Notes: a model not told the origin generated them from the letters alone. A DNA stretch of 64,000 nt from Lunularia cruciata (GCA_948567375.1 OX419760.1:34658001-34722000); one strand, 5' to 3'. Counted from the first letter of the stretch, positions 1 through 12,289 are shown. Program-made: numbers and translations.

Positions 1-623
1 ATATTTTTTGTGTTCTATCATCATCCTATTATATATTAAGAAGTCATCTAAGAAGACAATAATAGACTTATCCAAATATGATGGCCAAAATATGTCATTC
101 ATCAAACTCATGAAAGTGGGAGGTGCATTGGTGAGGCCAAATGACATCACAAGGTACTCAAAGTGGCCATATCTGGTTTGAAAGGCAATATTATATACAT
201 CTTCCTCTACAATCCGGTTTGATTGTAACCGCCCCGCAAGTTCAATTTGGTGAAGTATTTTGCTTAATTAAGTTGATCAAACAAGTTGTCCATGTAGGGT
301 AAGGGGTATTTTTTCTTTGTTGTTTGATGATTGAGGCCTCGATAGTCAATGTACACACATATTGTATTGTCTTTCTTCTTCACAAACAAGACAAGAGCCC
401 CATATGGTGATACATTGGGATGGATAAACCCTTTTTGCAGCATATCCTCAATTTGAGCCTTACACTCTTCTAACTCATGAGGTGATAGACAATATGGGGC
501 GTTACAAGGAGGTGTCTTCCTTGAAAGTGTCTCAATTTTATGATCAACTCTCCTTTTTGGTGATAATCTTGAGGGTAGATCATCTTGAAAAATATCTTGA
601 AACTCATTTACCACATCCTTCAA
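1..623 (-). pseudogene. RT domain of element L (partial)
   Basis: N-terminal and palm part of a Ty3/gypsy RT, which copies element RNA into cDNA in the virus-like particle. A 119-codon open stretch (264-623) carries the usual landmarks: [10 protein letters not shown] near the start, [14 protein letters not shown], and [10 protein letters not shown] before [13 protein letters not shown]. The catalytic loop is preserved further on at 40-54, reading FLDDF on the minus strand, but it lies beyond a stop. Two usually conserved residues are altered (CVYIDY for RMCIDY, NHQT for NQQT). The domain continues past the window edge. Confidence 0.85.
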
Positions 624-1139
624 TTTCTCAAGAATTTGTCCATTGAGTTGTGCACTCTAGACTTCTCTTATTAGATCCATGAAACATCTATATGTCTTAT
701 AGATAGCTATTGTTCTTGTGACATAGAGAGGCAATTTTTTATGTGATTTTTCTCTAATCCCAATGATCATCCATTAGCAGGTGCTCATTGCTTTCTTCCT
801 TTCAATCTACCATAAGGTTGTATTGCTCCATCTAGGGCATGCCTTAGATTGAATCATAGTGAGCTAATTGTATCACTTCCCACTCAATTACTTCCTGATA
901 TTCTCCTCTCGAAAGTGTTATCCTTCTAGATAACGACTGAATCTTCTCTGTTTGCCCATTAACTCTACTTCTTTGCTCTCATCTTTCTCTAGATCCATCC
1001 CCAATCTTATTGCAGTAGAGCAAGATAAGAAATTCTTTGTTGCTCTAAGATCTATCAATACTCTCATTTGATTGCCTTTTAGGACTCCATTCACGATAAT
1101 CAATTGTGATTTTGCCTTTTTGGATCTTTGTGCACTCAT
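624..1139 (-). pseudogene. Retropepsin-like protease of element L
   Basis: Aspartic protease that would mature the Gag-Pol polyprotein. The open stretch 918-1139 contains the active-site loop as LIDLRATKNFLS, where family members have D-S/T-G followed by A-T. The catalytic aspartate is present but the following Ser/Thr-Gly is Leu-Arg, so the enzyme is predicted dead. The C-terminal half towards RT (624-917) is in another frame, with stops. Equivalent loops are LIDPGTTKKFLS in element 1 and LIDHGAIENFLS in element R, each damaged differently. Confidence 0.75.
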
Positions 1140-1229
1140 CTTCTTCCTCCCCTTGCTTATCTACTTCCTTATTAAGCCAATAAGGCCGCAAAGTACCTTT
1201 ACTGGTGATCTTTGCATCCTTTGCATTAG

Positions 1230-2330
1230 TGCATCGCTCCATGTTGTTCAAAGATTGCCTTTATGGAAGCCAAGTGCATCTAAGGAGACAAGCAAGACAA
1301 TTGATGGATATGTGCCCAATACAGCCACAATTGTAGCAATAATGTTGTTCTCCTTTAGTTCCTTCTCCTCATGGACTCCGTCTCTTTGTTCTTCCACCCA
1401 TCTCCACTTTCCTTGAAGCGGTTGTGCTCCTCAATCTCAAAACCAAAGGTTGCCCAATTCTATAGGTGTTTGGTCCACCCACGTATAGCATTTCAACCCA
1501 ATAATTTTGGGACAAAAGTACTTCTTCACCTCTTCCAAGTGCCCCTACTATTCTCTAAGCACAAGCAATGGCTTCAAATATAGTGCAAGGATTTTGTACC
1601 TTGACTTCTTGGCAAATTTGGTCCTTCAACCTTTGTTTGAAATTATCTAGAGTCTCAATTGGACATGTCGGTTATTGCAACTTGTAGATCTAGAAATGCT
1701 TCCACGTACTCTTGTATGCTATTCTATTGTTTCAATCCCCATAGTCAGATTTGGGCCATTTGCACGGAATCCATAGATTGGAAATTCTTTAAAAGTTCCC
1801 TTGCATTGTTGTCCATGTGACTTTCCTTCTTTCTACCAACATTGAGCGTTCTCAAGCATCATACCATGTGAGGGCTTCGTTGGTCAAGTACCCACATGCA
1901 AACATGCCTATGGTATGCTTGGTGATCTCCATTGAGAACAATCACAAGTAATGATTTGTTCTTGAGATCCAATTCTTCCACTACTCCCATAGCACGTTGC
2001 TCCTTATAAGGCTTGATATTGTAGGTCTTCTTCACCTATAGTAACAATGTGGCTTCATCATTGGTCGGGTTCAATGTCATAGGCACAAGTGCCTCTCCAA
2101 GTACTTCAATCATAGGTATTGGGCTTTGGGACGGTTCTCCTTCCTATATTGTTTGATCATTCTTGAAGGTCTATACTTGATTTTGAAATGCCTCCATGGT
2201 CATCTTGATCTCTCAAACTTGGTCAATATCCCTTACATAAGTTCTTGCAACTACAAATCCATGGTTCTTGCAAATGTTGACTCGCTCCTTCTTACTTCAA
2301 TAGATGGTTAATATTATCACTCAAGAGGAT
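1230..2330 (-). pseudogene. gag of element L with CCHC zinc knuckle
   Basis: Capsid/nucleocapsid region. A complete zinc knuckle, CYNCGCIGHISINC (C-X2-C-X4-H-X4-C), is encoded on the minus strand at 1297-1338. It is the only intact knuckle among the three G1 copies with gag in this window. Upstream sequence aligns by eye with the gag of element 1 at 24400-25365 but is broken by many stops. In the family this protein packages the RNA and assembles the particle. Confidence 0.75.
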
Positions 2331-2375
2331 GCACAAACTATTGGGACTACCATTGGGGCTTTAGAAGAAATCACT

Positions 2376-2725
2376 ATTTGATAATATTCTTCACCAAAAT
2401 TCTTGACTATGAAATCCTAAACATCACTTTTAGTCTAACTACAAAACAAATTTCTACTTGATTGTTGAAAGAGAGAGGATTTGGAACATTCAGATCCATT
2501 GAAATAAAATGTATATTGTCAAATCCCACTCTCTATTGTAAATCACTATAGGTAGGATCATTGGGTTTGGTGTATTCATCACTATGTCCATGAACTCTAC
2601 TCCAAAATGGTAAACAAGATATACTTTCACTTATTCTCACTGGATGTACATGACCTTGATGTGAAATGGATTCAAGAATGGAAAACGGGATGCAAGAAAT
2701 TGTCCTTTGGGAGCCTCTATCCCAT
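2376..2725 (-). pseudogene. Pre-gag ORF remnant of element L
   Basis: Nucleotide homologue of the open 115-codon pre-gag ORF of element 1 (25600-25947). It lies between the PBS and gag, in the sense orientation. Stops interrupt it here. No domain recognised. Confidence 0.5.
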
Positions 2726-2848
2726 CCTCTCTCTAAAACACTCCTAACCTCTCAATTGCTCTATGGTTTTTCTCCCCAAAATTACTCAGTCTTAGTAGCC
2801 AAATGTTCTTCCAAGAGAGGTGATCCACTCTCTTGGATTAAAACAGCT

Positions 2849-2860
2849 GCTTTGATATCA
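2849..2860 (-). other. Primer-binding site of element L
   Basis: Minus strand reads TGATATCAAAGC, two changes from TGGTATCAGAGC, the site complementary to the 3' end of plant initiator tRNA-Met. It lies directly inside the 5' LTR end, which fixes element orientation. Confidence 0.75.
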
Positions 2861-2861
2861 T

Positions 2862-3516
2862 TGCAAAATGTTCTGAGGATAGCAAAGAAACATAGAAGAG
2901 GAAACACAAGTTTCACACTCAAACTTCAATGCCCCAAAGGAGCACCTTCTTTGTATTATATAGTCAAAGAGGATCCACTCCACGGAACTCTACCATTGGA
3001 TTAGATACATGGATAGGTGACATGTCATTGAGCTCCACCCTTAGATTAGTTGGATGCATGGGTGACATGTTGATTTGGATCCTATCTGGTGGGTCAAACC
3101 TTCTTTGACCAAAAGGAATCGTTATAGAATCTTCTTATAGGAATCTCCAAATTGCATGGGTGAGATATCATTGGAAAGCTCTCAATGAGACAAACCAAGG
3201 GGGATGGAAGGAAAACCATTCTTTTTTGTGGGGGGGGGGGGGTGAGAGACCCTGAATATGCACATTTTTAGGCCTAATTCATTTGTTTAGGCTTCCAAAA
3301 TTGTCTCTAAAGTTTTTAGGCCTATTTTGGTTTCTGCCCTATTAGTAGAAGTGCTCTTTTGGTGATACCACTACCTGATCTACTTATTACATTATGTGTA
3401 CCATCCTTCCAGGTGTCACCGACCCAAATTTCACCTCTAGATTATATGTTTAGCTATTGATTTTAAAGTCTTCAAGCATATTTCGGTTTCTAGCTTCTTA
3501 GTAAAAGTACTCTTCA
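2862..3516 (-). repeat. 5' LTR of element L (G1 family, truncated)
   Basis: Homologous over its length to the other G1 LTRs in the window. It includes the TATA-type stretch around 2956 and two tandem ~165-bp units near the U3 end, of which the second is cut off at about 3516. A run of 13 G on the plus strand (3230-3242) sits where other copies have shorter, interrupted G runs. Confidence 0.8.
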
Positions 3517-3915
3517 AAATAAATTAGCCATGTCCACAACTTACCATCCTTTAGACTGATGGACAAAGAAAGTGGGCTAATTGCACTATTGAAGACATGA
3601 TTCGGGGCTTCACCCTAGAGGAGCAAGAAAGGTGAGACACCTTACTCCCATTGGTGGAATAGTGTACACAAATTCAATGAGTGCATCCTATAGACCACAC
3701 TATTCTTCCTCATGTATGGAGAGCATCCTTTCACACATTTGAGCTTGATGAAGATCTGCTCGGTGGATATCAAGGTGGATGTTGTTAACTCTTTTCTTTC
3801 CCAAATCCAACAAGGAGTAGAGAACACCAAAAACAAGTTGTAGATTACCCAAAATCAATAGAAACAATATGTAGATGCACAATGCAGGCACATGGAGTTC
3901 AATGTTGAGGATCAA
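3517..3915 (+). pseudogene. Ty3/gypsy integrase relic (core end and C-terminus)
   Basis: Plus-strand translation, with several frame changes, gives LAMSTTYHP and then recognisable pieces of the sequence that follows the second catalytic aspartate in chromovirus integrases (the ANCTIEDMIRGF-type helix carrying the catalytic Glu region, a TNSM...SYRP stretch, and VEDQVWLS near 3905). It is opposite in strand to element L and begins exactly where the L LTR stops, so L appears to have interrupted it. The other part is not visible. No chromodomain was seen. Confidence 0.55.
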
Positions 3916-6900
3916 GTTTGGCTGTCAACAACCAACTCCACATCAGTTGGCCCTCGTGGTAGCGGGGATTGTAAGCTCTCAAGAATGCACCGCGCACCTG
4001 GCTGCTTGCGCTTAGGCTGTCTTCATTATCAATGACTCAGAAGCTTTCTTGATCCTAGCTCTATTCTTTACTTGATGACAACAGCTCTTTTGTTGGGCAA
4101 TTTGTCTATGGTTGTTCCCGGGTGCAGACCCTTACCAATGGTTATATGGGTTGGCTTCTTAGATTATTGTTGTCCTTCATGTGCTATTAGCTATTGTTCT
4201 TGGTCTGTTGTTCTTGGGTTTAGTATTGTCCGGCTTGGTGGATTTGTAGCATTGGTCTGGTCCGGTGGGGTTTACAAAACAGCCTCCATTTGTGTGGTCT
4301 GCTCAGATCTGTACAAACTAGATCAGCAATTTGATCCAAATTGCATAAGCCGGTCTAGAAGATCAGAAAGTAAAGTTCTCTTGTTTTCACTAACACTCTT
4401 CTCGGAATTCACTGGGCGGATTCAATCATTTAGGACATCACTGCATTCATCACAATGATAAGTCTTGCCATTTATAAACACCTTTTGGAAGACCAACTGT
4501 TTCAAAGCACACAATGACCACCTTTGAGCTTCTACAACTGCTCAAGTAGTAAAACATGTAACCAAGCAGAAGAGAATTTTGAGCAATAGTTCACAACAGA
4601 AACTTCCTATTTGCCAAACCACTACTTGGGAGAGGACTCCTGCACCAACAATCCCATCTGGCTCTTGATGGTTTCACCTCTATCCCTATCAGCAGCCAAC
4701 TTTGAAATTCTCTGTCTCTGTTTGGTGCAAACTCAACTGCAAAAATTACTCCCTTCCTCCGGTTCTCTCAATGTCTAAGCTCCTCTCTATCTAGGCAACT
4801 TCAACTTTGAATTGTTTCCTCTTCCCCTGCTGCTGTCTTGTACAAGTCTTGTCTCTTGAGTTTCCTGCACAACTCTCTCTTCTCTCTACAATACTTCTCC
4901 TCTCCCTCAATATATATTATTATCACTCCCAAAAAGTCCTATTTGATCCCGTCCTGTCATTCAAACTTCAGTTTCTCCTTTGAATCCTCAGAAAAAAAGA
5001 ATTCTCCTGTGTTCCTTGATTCTCTCCAAGTAGCTCTTGTTCAGACACGTGATGACAACCACATCTACTTTCTTTTTTTCCGACTAAACTGATAGTAATG
5101 CTTCGTTCCCAAGAAAGCACAGAATTTCTCCCAATCCATTGTTAAATCAACAAGTCAGTTCCCCCCATTAACTCCTCAAACGTTTTGCTTTCTATAATAA
5201 CTCGTGCCGACCCTTTCCAATTCATTCTGAAATTTCCATAGCATTCTCTTCTTGTCACAAACTTTGTTTTTCTTCCAAACAAGAGCCACCCACCAGCACT
5301 GGATGGCAGCCAAATCCCACGAGACACACTAATAATTGCATTATCATGGTCTGCACAATTCCAAGTCTTCAGTTGTTGCGCAACCACCAGTAATGATCCT
5401 CTCAATCCCTTTCCAGCTTATCCCCTACATAGACTAACTCCACCGAACAGAAACTAATATATAAACGACTCTAACATCCTCCTTACTCACCTCACACTTG
5501 GGAATTCCCCACTATAACTTCCTTAAAGATTATTTACTCCAAAATTGATAGAGTTTGTCCAGTAGTCCTTCCCCAGCTGGGGACAATAGTCCTTCACTTG
5601 CAACACAAAGCATTACAAAGTCTGAACCTGTCCAATAAAATACTAGGCATCCAAAATAGCTCGTAGAATCTTCCTAGACATTTTGTATTCTCAGAGGATA
5701 AGTAAGAGTAACTTGCCTGCTCTCTTCAGTCTTTAGGGTCTCTTAGGAATGGGTGCAACGGTGCATGCTACCAAAAATGACAACATGCATCATGTTGGCC
5801 TTTGGTGGTGCCGAAGAGGTTACACCCACATGGAATTTCTTTGTTTGGAACATTCACTCAATTGTTTTGCTAGCATTTACAGTAAGGGCTTGAGCTGCTC
5901 CATGTCTTTTTGGGTCATATATATACCTCTCTCTCTAGAAGATTCCTCTAAGAGCAAAAAAGATCCTCCTCTGTGTTTCCGATTGCACTTTACCACATCA
6001 CGCAATGCACTCTAGAAGCCCTACACATGATGGACTTGGGAGCTGTAGGTATTCCCGCCATTGTTGTGTACTTGATTAGCTACGTCTCCTGGGCTATGGC
6101 CTTAGTGCAGGAAAGAATGCACCTTGCCACACTGGTCACTATGATGCTTGTTGACTCCCATCTAAGATGTTTAGCAGATTCATCGTCAGTTCTAAGAATA
6201 GAGTATTCTACCTCCCCAGAGTGATATTTGCAAGTGGCAGTTTACAACATGTTATGGTAGAAAAGTGGATCTAGAAATGTCCTCATTAGCTCCTCAATCA
6301 CAACAACAAAGTCTGAGCTGAAAAAAAAATCAGCGTCCCCAAATTCCAGCTACCCAACACGTGAGCTAGGCTCTGATTTTATTCTTGCTAAACAACTGTC
6401 CCTCCTCCTCTTGAGCAGCAAGAATGCCTCTAGTTCCCAAAACAATGCCCGTAAACCTGTCTAGATAAAGTCCTCGTCCCTAAATCCCTTCAATCCTCCT
6501 TTGCTCTTCTATCAAAAACCTTCCTTGAGATCCTCTTGTCTTTCAAACTCAAATCCTTTTATTCAATATCTTTCAGAAAAACCCCTTTGATACCTTCACT
6601 CTCTTCGTTATTCCCATTTCCCTGTCTTGGGCAACCTCAAAACAACCCTTCTCCTATTCTCCCCAGGCCAGAACCCTGCTCCTTTGAATTCTCTTCCTTC
6701 GCCAAAACCCACTCCTCTTTTCCCTTCGATCCTTCACTCTTTCTGTCCAAACCACTCAATCCTTCAATCTTCTTGTCTCTCCTCTTCAATTCTTCACTCT
6801 TCTTGTCTCTCCTCTTTGATTCTTCACTATTTTCCTGTCTCCCCTCTTCAATTCTTCACCCTTCTTCTTGTCCCCAAACCCCTCTGATACCTTCCTCTTT

Positions 6901-7589
6901 CTTATCCCTTCTCTTCCCTTCTGTCCCGATCACTAATTGCTTCGATATTTTCCTCCTTCTCAAAAAATATTTTCCTTGGCCAACTCTCCCGATCCCAACT
7001 CCCTTTTCTTTTCAGCTGACCAGCCCTCTTGTCCTATTCCAATTGCTAACCAAAACTCCTAAAGATCTCATTTATTTGGGCGCTAAGTCTCATTTTTCCT
7101 TTTTTACCTTCTCCTTCTGTCCTTCTTAGGCTTTCTCTTGAAGCTAAAACCCCTTGTTCTCTTTTCTGTCTTTTGGAGCATTCTCTCCTAACCAAAAACC
7201 CTTGCCGCTGCCAAGAACTAAATACTCTGAAGACCCAGTAGCATAAAAAAAAGTTCCGAGACTATGAACAATATACATTTGTGCTTATGAAGAACATAAA
7301 AAAAATTAAAATTTTTTTGAGCTCATGATTATAAAGAAAAACTTTTGAGCTTATTCAACTCTTTGAACTCTTTCAAGCTTATGAAACATTCAAATAAATC
7401 CCGAGTCTACAATAGCATAAAACAACCTCCTACTTACCAAAGACATAAATTATACTTCCAAGATGAAATAACAAAAAAAATGCCAAGTTCATTGTAACAT
7501 AAAAAGAAAAAACTTGCACTCCCACATCACACCAATGGTACGGATGGATTATTTTCCCAACAACATCATAAGCTCAGACCTTGTTTTAT
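3916..7589. other. Region without recognisable genes
   Basis: Only short open stretches without convincing protein character. Between 4680 and 7130 the plus strand is strongly pyrimidine-rich (C/T), which produces long Ser/Phe/Leu-rich open frames such as 6536-7129 (197 codons). I treat these as composition effects. 7200-7500 is AT-rich. No LTR ends, splice-consistent gene model or RNA gene was seen. Old, unrecognised transposon DNA is likely. Confidence 0.5.
6762..6865 (+). repeat. Pyrimidine-rich minisatellite (~30-33 bp units)
   Basis: About three imperfect tandem units built around TTCTTGTCTCTCCTCTT followed by an ATTCTTCAC block. Unit length varies between 30 and 33 bp, keeping the overlapping plus-strand frame open in this stretch. 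Confidence 0.65.
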
Positions 7590-7624
7590 TGGGCCTTTTT
7601 CCATCCTTCGTTGCATCTACATTA

Positions 7625-7935
7625 TGGTCCATCACCTCAAGCTACCACCACATATGAAGATCCACCCAATATTTCATGTTTCCTTACTATGCTGATATAC
7701 TCCCCAATTGCCCCACTTCTCTTCATATAAGAAAGTAGACCTTGTCTAACACTCGTTGATGAGGCAAAAGAATATGAGGTCAAATGCATTCTCTAGAAAT
7801 GTATCTATGGTACTCGCCATCTGCATGTGGAATATTTGGCACATTGGAAAGGGTACCCAATATATGAGGCAACATGTGAGCTAGCAGCCAATTTGACCAA
7901 TGCACCGGTGTTCGTGAAATCTTGTGCAACAACTT
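7625..7935 (+). pseudogene. Integrase C-terminal chromodomain (G1)
   Basis: One frame from 7770 reads EYEVKCIL, a stop (TAG), then HVEYLAHWKGYPIYEATCEL and NLTNAPVFVK. This follows the chromodomain pattern E-Y-x-V ... E-Y-L-V-K-W-K-G-Y ... T-W-E-P ... N-L. Upstream, PHMKIHPIFHVS-type sequence (in another frame) is the usual end of the integrase C-terminal domain. In chromoviruses this module directs integration towards modified chromatin. The third aromatic position of the cage is Cys (TCEL for TWEP) in this copy. Single stop; otherwise well preserved. Confidence 0.8.
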
Positions 7936-7956
7936 TGCAATGAGGATGTTGCATCT

Positions 7957-7972
7957 TAAAAGTGGGGAGGTT
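7957..7972 (+). other. Polypurine tract
   Basis: Purine-rich TAAAAGTGGGGAGGTT immediately before the LTR start; primer for plus-strand DNA synthesis. Confidence 0.75.
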
Positions 7973-8722
7973 TGCAATACCAATAGCTAGACATATTATC
8001 TAGAGGTGAAAATTGGCATTGTAGCATCTGGAAGGATGTTATGTATGATGGGCTAGGTAGATCAGATAGAGGTATCACCAAAAGAGTACTTCTACTAATA
8101 GGGCAAGAGCCAAAAATAGCCTGAATTTGTAATACCAAAAGCTAGACATATTATCCAAAGGTGAAAATTGGTTTGGTATCATATGGAAGGATGTTATATT
8201 TGATGAGCTAGGTAGATCAGATAGAGGTGTCACAAAAAGAGGACTTTTGCTAATAATGCAGGAGTTGAAAATAGCTTGGAAACTTAAGAGCCAATTTTGG
8301 AGGCCTAAATGGATGAATTAGGCCTCAAAAATGTGCCAAGTCCTCCCCAACAAACAAAAAGCTAGCCTTCCTTACCTTTCTCCAGTTTTTTTCATTGAGT
8401 GCTTTCAAATGGTACCTCACCCATGCAATTTGGAGATTCCTATAGGAAGATTCCCTAAAGATTCCTTTTGGTCAAAGAAGGTTTGACCAACCAGATAGGA
8501 TCAAAACCAACATGTCACCCATGCATGCAAATAATCTAAGAGTAGAGATTGTTGACATGTCACCAATCCATGTATTTGGTCCAAGGATGAAGCTTCCTTG
8601 GAGGAATCCCCTTTGCTATATAATACAATCAAGGTGCTCCTTTGAGGCATCAGAGGTTGAGTGCAGAAATGTGTTTCTTTTTCTATGTTTCTCTTCAGGT
8701 CTCCTATCCTTGGAAGATTCCA
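7973..8722 (+). repeat. 3' LTR, G1 family
   Basis: Starts TGCAATACCAATAGC (family start TGTAATACC) and ends near CCTTGGAAGATTCCA (family end GTATTACA, mutated). It has two tandem copies of the ~150-bp U3 unit, the second restarting with TGTAATACC near 8130. TATA-type CTATATAATA lies near 8618. No clear target-site duplication. Confidence 0.8.
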
Positions 8723-11286
8723 CTCCTTCACAAGAGAGAATCAAGAAGTTGGGCACAAATATTTCATGAACAAGGCATTGAGTTAGTACAAGAGCGCAGA
8801 GAGCAAGGAGGTGTTAAAATGATCTCACCATTCATACTACACTTCTACATAGGCACGAACCTTCCAATGAAGGAGGAAAAGGTGAAGTAATCCACTCACT
8901 TCCATCCTCTAGATTACTTCAATACAAGCCTAGACTTAGTCAAGGAAATAGAGAAATACCGACATACAGATGAGAAGTATGCAAAATCTAGGAAGGTTGT
9001 GTCAATACACAAATCCTATAACATAACAAACACTTGAAAGAAGATAATAGCCGCATGACCCAAAATTTAAACCTCCAAGAAGTGAAAATGAACCACCAAG
9101 GTGATAGATGTATATTAGAAAAAACTTGAAGTAGAGGAGAAAACATGGGTAACAAAAGAAACAAGGAGGACATTGATAAAGCAAGCCATTATGGATCACA
9201 AACCTCCTTGGATTGTGAGAAAACCGTCTCCAATAATAATGATGGATTGCAAAGTGACAAATTTTCACTCAAATTTGTTACTTATCTTGGAGAAAAAAGT
9301 GAATGTTGAAGACCTGAACAAAAAAGCACATTTGTCTCAATCAATAAACAATAATGAGATGTACATGGGAAAGCCTAATGACAAAGTTCAATTGTCTTTG
9401 CAAAACAACAAATATGAAGACATTGCTCTCCAACTAAGGAGAACATGATGGTGGGAGAAGACAAGGAAGTCCCTATTGTCAACTTGAAGAAGGCAACAAA
9501 GAAATTGTCACAATCCTTAATGATATCCAAGGTGCCAATGACAATGAAGCAAGGCCATCCAAACAAAGGCTAGTTGATCAAGAACAAATTTGGAACCACC
9601 CATGAAAAAAAATGCTTAAATGAAGGAAGAAAAGTCCATAGGAGGGTGACTGAAAAACAAGAAGGAAGATGTAGCTATGGCCAACAATATAGCCACAACA
9701 CAAGAGGATATGGAAAAGGGTCCTAAGGTTCAACTTGTGGATCATTGGGTGTAAATGATGAGCAAACAAGGACTACAAACATGATAAAAGACATCCTATA
9801 ATGTCTAAAATATGACAAAAACTCACTCTCATGGCTGATGGTAGTATACACCATTAACATGGTTATGCCAACAATGTAGACCTTGGAAGAATTCCTACCA
9901 TTCTATATGGAACTTGATACAATGATCAAAGATCCCATAACACTTGTGCAACATCTCCGCCAATTGGCTCAATTGGGTGGCAAGGCCAAAGAACTTGGAA
10001 TGAAAAATGTTGTTCAAATTTGTAATATTGTTGTAAGAACAAGGCTATCCCATAAAGAAAAAAGTTGGATATGACTTAAAACAAGGAAAAATATCACAAT
10101 GTTGACAATCTATTGTTTTGTATTTAACTTCTTGGGCAAAGTCATTCCAACAGAAGGTAGTCTCCTCCCTATTGAGGTGTTATAGAAATGTAAATGATTA
10201 CTAATCACTTCTATGGTAATTGGAGTCTAGAATACTCTTGAAAGTGATGGATTACTTGCAATGAAGGTCACTTTGCCCTATAATTTCCTTACCCTCAAAT
10301 TAGCCCAATCTTATTCTTGCTTACTATCATCATAATTGTTCTATGATCTACCCTCTACACCATCATTACAAACATCCAATTGTACAAGATAGAGAAATCT
10401 TAAAGAGTCTGACAAGTGGTAAGATGGAACATTCAAACTAAATTGAAGTTAGATCTCCTAAGGGTCATATCTCTCTGTCATCTACAACTATAACATAGTG
10501 TACTATCCTTCCCTAAAGGCATTACTTTATAGGATATTATGATTCCTACTACTTAATCTCCCGATTTATGGTACTTTACAATATCTATGCTTGTAAAATT
10601 CCAAAGAAGTTGCATTCTTGGCCTATGTTGAACACCAAAAGGTCCTCCCTCTAGTTCGACACAAATGATTCCTTCACTCCAATGCTTACACCTCTATGCC
10701 AAGATTTCTCACAATGAAGTGACCAAGTAGGCAAGCATTCATACAAAGAGTAACAACATACATACACTAACTTGATAATATTGATGGTAATTTCCATTTA
10801 CTATAAAGAAATAATGCAATAAATGATCATAGTAAACATTAGATCTAAGCTCTATATACAATTCCTACTTAGCCACCAAAGAGATAATATGGCTAAAAAT
10901 GGTTAGAAATCTTCTTATTAAATCTTGTTTCCCATAATCTTATCTTAATCTTATCATAATCTAATATCCAAGTAACCACATCTAACATTGTGATACAAAC
11001 TTAGCTCATTTGTTGTATCTTCTTGTGGTGTATAATGGTTCACTTGAATTTTGTATCTACGGTCAGGTCTACAAATTATTTACAACTATGAACTGTCCTA
11101 CTTACAACTACAAGAGGTGAACAAAAACTGAGAGATAAATAAACTACAAGATATGCATGACTATAAAATGGGTTGCTTGTTATGAAGCTGCCATAGCTCA
11201 AGTTGTAAAACATTGTTGAAGTCATTAGTTGTTGTAGGATGATCTAGCACCAGTTTTGACAAACTACCTGCACCTTTGCATATTTG
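8723..11286. other. Unrecognised DNA with short open stretches
   Basis: Contains open stretches at 9173-9448 (91 codons, Lys/Asn-rich) and 9883-10074 (63 codons) on the plus strand; neither resembles a family I know. 10080-11240 is AT-rich with no coding signal. Decayed retroelement interior is the likeliest origin, but no LTR, PBS or RT motif supports a class. Confidence 0.4.
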
Positions 11287-11770
11287 AATGTATTACAAGA
11301 TCTGAGGTATGAAGTACAAAGTACAAGATATGTAGTACAAAGTATGTGGTACAAGATGAAAAATGAGGTATGTGGTACAAGATGACATACAAGATATGAA
11401 GTACAAGGTAAGTATGAGATACATAATATGAGGTGAGGCATGAGGCAAAGTATGAGATATGAAGTACAAAATATGAGGCATGAGATAAAGTACAAGATAC
11501 AAAGTACAAGGTGAGTATGAATACAGAATACAATGTGAGGTACAAGGCAAAGTATGAGGTACAAGACAAAGTACAAAGTAAATATGATATAAGAAATATG
11601 ATTTGAGATACAAAATACAAATACAAGGTGAAGTATGTGGCAAAGTATAAGATATGAAGTACAAAGTATGAGGTATGGGGTAGAATATGAAGCATGAGAT
11701 AATGATATACAAGTATGAGGTACAAGGTACAAGATAAAAAGTATGAGATAAAAGGTACAAGGTACTAGAT
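11287..11770 (+). repeat. Degenerate purine-rich minisatellite
   Basis: About 480 bp of imperfect repeats mixing GTACAAG, GTATGAG, ATATGA and GGTACAAGAT blocks in an irregular 10-15 bp register. The minus strand stays open in all three frames through it, giving Tyr/Leu/Ser-rich hydrophobic translations that are a by-product of the repeat. Confidence 0.8.
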
Positions 11771-11896
11771 TTGTGAATGAAGTCTGCATGGTCATATGGT
11801 TGTAACTTTTGCTATGGACTTTCACTTGATACAAATTTGGTTGCAATGGAAAGCTTGTGAATAAAAGCTTCTAAAGTAAAGCACTTCATTTGAACA

Positions 11897-12289
11897 TGTA
11901 TTGTAGCAATATGGAGTTAGTGAAGGCTAAAAAGTTAGGAAATAGGCCAAATTAGCCAAGCAGTAAAAGAATGTTCTAGAAGCATCTATGAAACTTCTTG
12001 ATATCTTCCAAGTATTGAGTAATATGCACATGAAGTAGGTGGCTCCTAGGAGGAAGTTTCTTTGGAAGCTTCTAGTCGGCTTAGCTTGCACTCCAAGAAG
12101 GCTACTTCTAGTTGGAAGCTTTCTTGGGAACTTCCCAAGAGCTTTATATATTTCCTATAATACCAAAGCTCAAGCTCATGTTAAGTATTTGAAGTTTCTT
12201 TCATTCCTTCAACATTGGAATTTGACAATTCCAATGTGATCTTCCACTCCGGTTTTCCATTCTCATACTTCTTTCCTTGGTTTTTTATA
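11897..12289 (+). repeat. 5' LTR of element 0 (C0 family)
   Basis: Starts TGTATTGTAGCAATATGG and ends just before the PBS. Homologous to 52289-52696 (plus) and to the element 4 LTR at 57442-57932 (minus). TATA-type TTTATATAT at about 12143-12151. Contains about two copies of a ~63-bp unit with AAGCTTC blocks that is repeated three times in the element 4 LTR. Confidence 0.75.

Larger units (their letters stand above)
1..3516 (-). mobile_element. G1 chromovirus element L, 5' portion
   Basis: Minus-strand Ty3/gypsy element, read from the 5' LTR at the high-coordinate end through PBS, pre-gag ORF, gag, protease and RT, then leaving the window at position 1. It is the same family as element 1 (20232-42693) and element R (58952-64000), judged by near-identical protein stretches such as [17 protein letters not shown] in RT. 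The 5' LTR is truncated at about 3516, where it abuts an unrelated plus-strand integrase relic, so no target-site duplication can be read. Stops and frameshifts in every domain make it non-autonomous. Confidence 0.85.
7590..8722 (+). mobile_element. G1 chromovirus 3' end fragment (plus strand)
   Basis: Last part of a G1 element on the plus strand: end of integrase, chromodomain, polypurine tract and one complete 3' LTR. Nothing upstream of about 7590 could be linked to it, so the element is truncated on the 5' side. It is the clearest chromodomain copy of this family in the window. Confidence 0.75.

Noticed and set aside
3230-3242. 13-G homopolymer as a possible quadruplex or regulatory site
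   Set aside because: It lies at a G-rich spot that varies in length in every G1 LTR, so simple slippage explains it.
4072-4458. 128-codon plus-strand ORF with hydrophobic stretch
   Set aside because: No recognisable motif, no supporting neighbours, and flanked by decayed repeat DNA; not enough to call a gene.
6536-7129. 197-codon plus-strand ORF
   Set aside because: Ser/Phe/Leu/Pro-rich translation of a pyrimidine-rich tract with tandem units; an overlapping frame is equally open.
11244-11846. Minus-strand open frames of 150-200 codons with hydrophobic Tyr/Leu/Ser-rich translations that look like membrane proteins
   Set aside because: All three minus frames are open through the same minisatellite; the composition is produced by the repeat, with no start context or homologue.
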